DNA from: Babylonia areolata
Taxonomy: Eukaryota; Mollusca; Gastropoda; Neogastropoda; Buccinidae
Reading direction: 5' to 3'
Assembly (NCBI RefSeq): GCF_041734735.1
Contig: NC_134907.1
Span: 2,858,510 to 2,922,509 of the forward strand
DNA: 64,000 nt
Shown here: positions 63,422-64,000 of the stretch, in pieces
Numbering within the stretch: position 1 is the stretch's first letter
How the letters are laid out: the number at the start of each line of letters is the position of its first letter
Program-made: the position numbers and the translations under genes
Notes under the pieces: generated by a model
Databases searched by the model: none
Seen by the model: only the letters and a program-made list of their open reading frames with translations
Told to the model about the DNA's origin: nothing

Positions 63422-64000
63422 ATGATCAGCCCCTGTGTCTTGAGAGAGCTAGCGACGGAACTAGCCCCATCGCTCACACTATTATACCAGGCATCCCTCA
63501 ACTCTGGGGTTGTCCCTGTAGTGACTGGGAGACTGCAAACGTGTGTCCTGTCTTCAAGAAAGGGGAACGATACAATGCAGAAAACTACAGGCCCATCTCC
63601 CTGACAAGTATTCCGTGCAAGCTCCTGGAGCACATACTGGTCAGCAAGATCATGGCACACTGCGAAGAGCACCAGATTCTCTGCACAGAACAGCACGGTT
63701 TCCGGAAGGGGCGCTCATGCGAAACGCAGCTACTCGGCTTCGTGGACGAAGTGTCTGAGGCCCTTGAACAGGGATACCAGGAGGACTTACTTGTCTTCGA
63801 TTTCTCGAAGGTCCGTTCGACAAAGTAAATCACAGCCTCATGACCCACAAGCTTCGACACTACTATGGCATTGTCGGGAACATCAACACCTGGATCCAGA
63901 ACTTCCTCAGTCAGTGATAGGAAGCAGTCGGTCGTTGTCAATGGTTCCAGGTCAGAGCTTGCTCCAGTAGACTCAGGAGTCCCCCAGGGCTCCGCCCTTG
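63422..64000 (+). mobile_element. LINE reverse-transcriptase fragment, broken, cut by window end
   Basis: NVCPVFKKGERYNAENYRPI, then SLTSIPCKLLEHIL, QHGFRKGRSCETQL and LVFDFSK are RT motifs of CR1/Jockey-type LINEs. A frameshift follows the FDFSK block near 63810. The reading FDKVNHSLMTHKLRHYYG then continues, stops near 63916, and a third frame reads SGVPQGSAL, the GVPQGS motif. The YxDD core would lie beyond the window. No start of the element is visible. Confidence 0.85.

Noticed and set aside
63397-63828. Host gene exon near the right edge
   Set aside because: Motifs are those of LINE reverse transcriptase and the frame is broken, so it is a transposon remnant.

Overview
The window is a piece of an intron-rich animal nuclear genome, most likely a gastropod mollusc. 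The evidence is intron-split animal genes, several tRNA-derived SINE families of molluscan type, LINE and mariner remnants, and a very heavy load of micro- and minisatellites. The species call is inference.

Two host genes can be rebuilt. (1) On the + strand, 2916-52324 carries the last 17 coding exons of the STK11IP (LIP1, LKB1-interacting protein 1) orthologue. All 16 splice joins are phase-consistent and give 1339 residues plus a stop. The N-terminal leucine-rich-repeat exons lie upstream of the window. Landmarks are the end of the LRR region, a basic patch, a NWLQ motif, a zinc ribbon split over two exons, long disordered serine-rich exons, and a conserved C-terminal half ending in a REPWEE block. 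(2) On the - strand, 57428-62566 carries the complete four-exon NDUFA4 (COXFA4) orthologue, 85 residues. The two genes converge tail to tail across about 5.1 kb. In the family STK11IP is a lysosome-associated scaffold and NDUFA4 a small cytochrome c oxidase subunit; nothing here links them beyond position.

Layout: 1-2843 is a 25-bp minisatellite. 2916-52324 is STK11IP, whose introns consist largely of tandem arrays and transposable elements. Notable pieces are a 4.1-kb minisatellite at 18968-23975 split by an internally deleted mariner, a 59-bp satellite at 26945-28655, a 5'-truncated LINE at 32880-34375, and a 1.4-kb 50-bp array at 42290-43705. 52325-57427 is STK11IP 3' UTR, intergenic DNA and NDUFA4 3' UTR. 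57428-62566 is NDUFA4. 63420-64000 is a broken LINE reverse-transcriptase fragment cut by the window edge.

The most unusual signal is that many intronic arrays in STK11IP are built from copies of the gene's own exon-intron junctions. In several introns each repeat unit carries a recognisable copy of the adjacent real splice donor or acceptor, sometimes with the last or first bases of the exon. This gives tens to more than a hundred decoy splice sites beside the true one. It is seen beside exons at 9407, 18793, 30759, 40272, 44746, 50302 (both ends) and around the stop codon at 52324. In NDUFA4 intron 1 a duplicated 100-bp palindromic unit carries a strong donor-like motif on the sense strand. 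I saw no CRISPR array, operon, rRNA or true tRNA gene.
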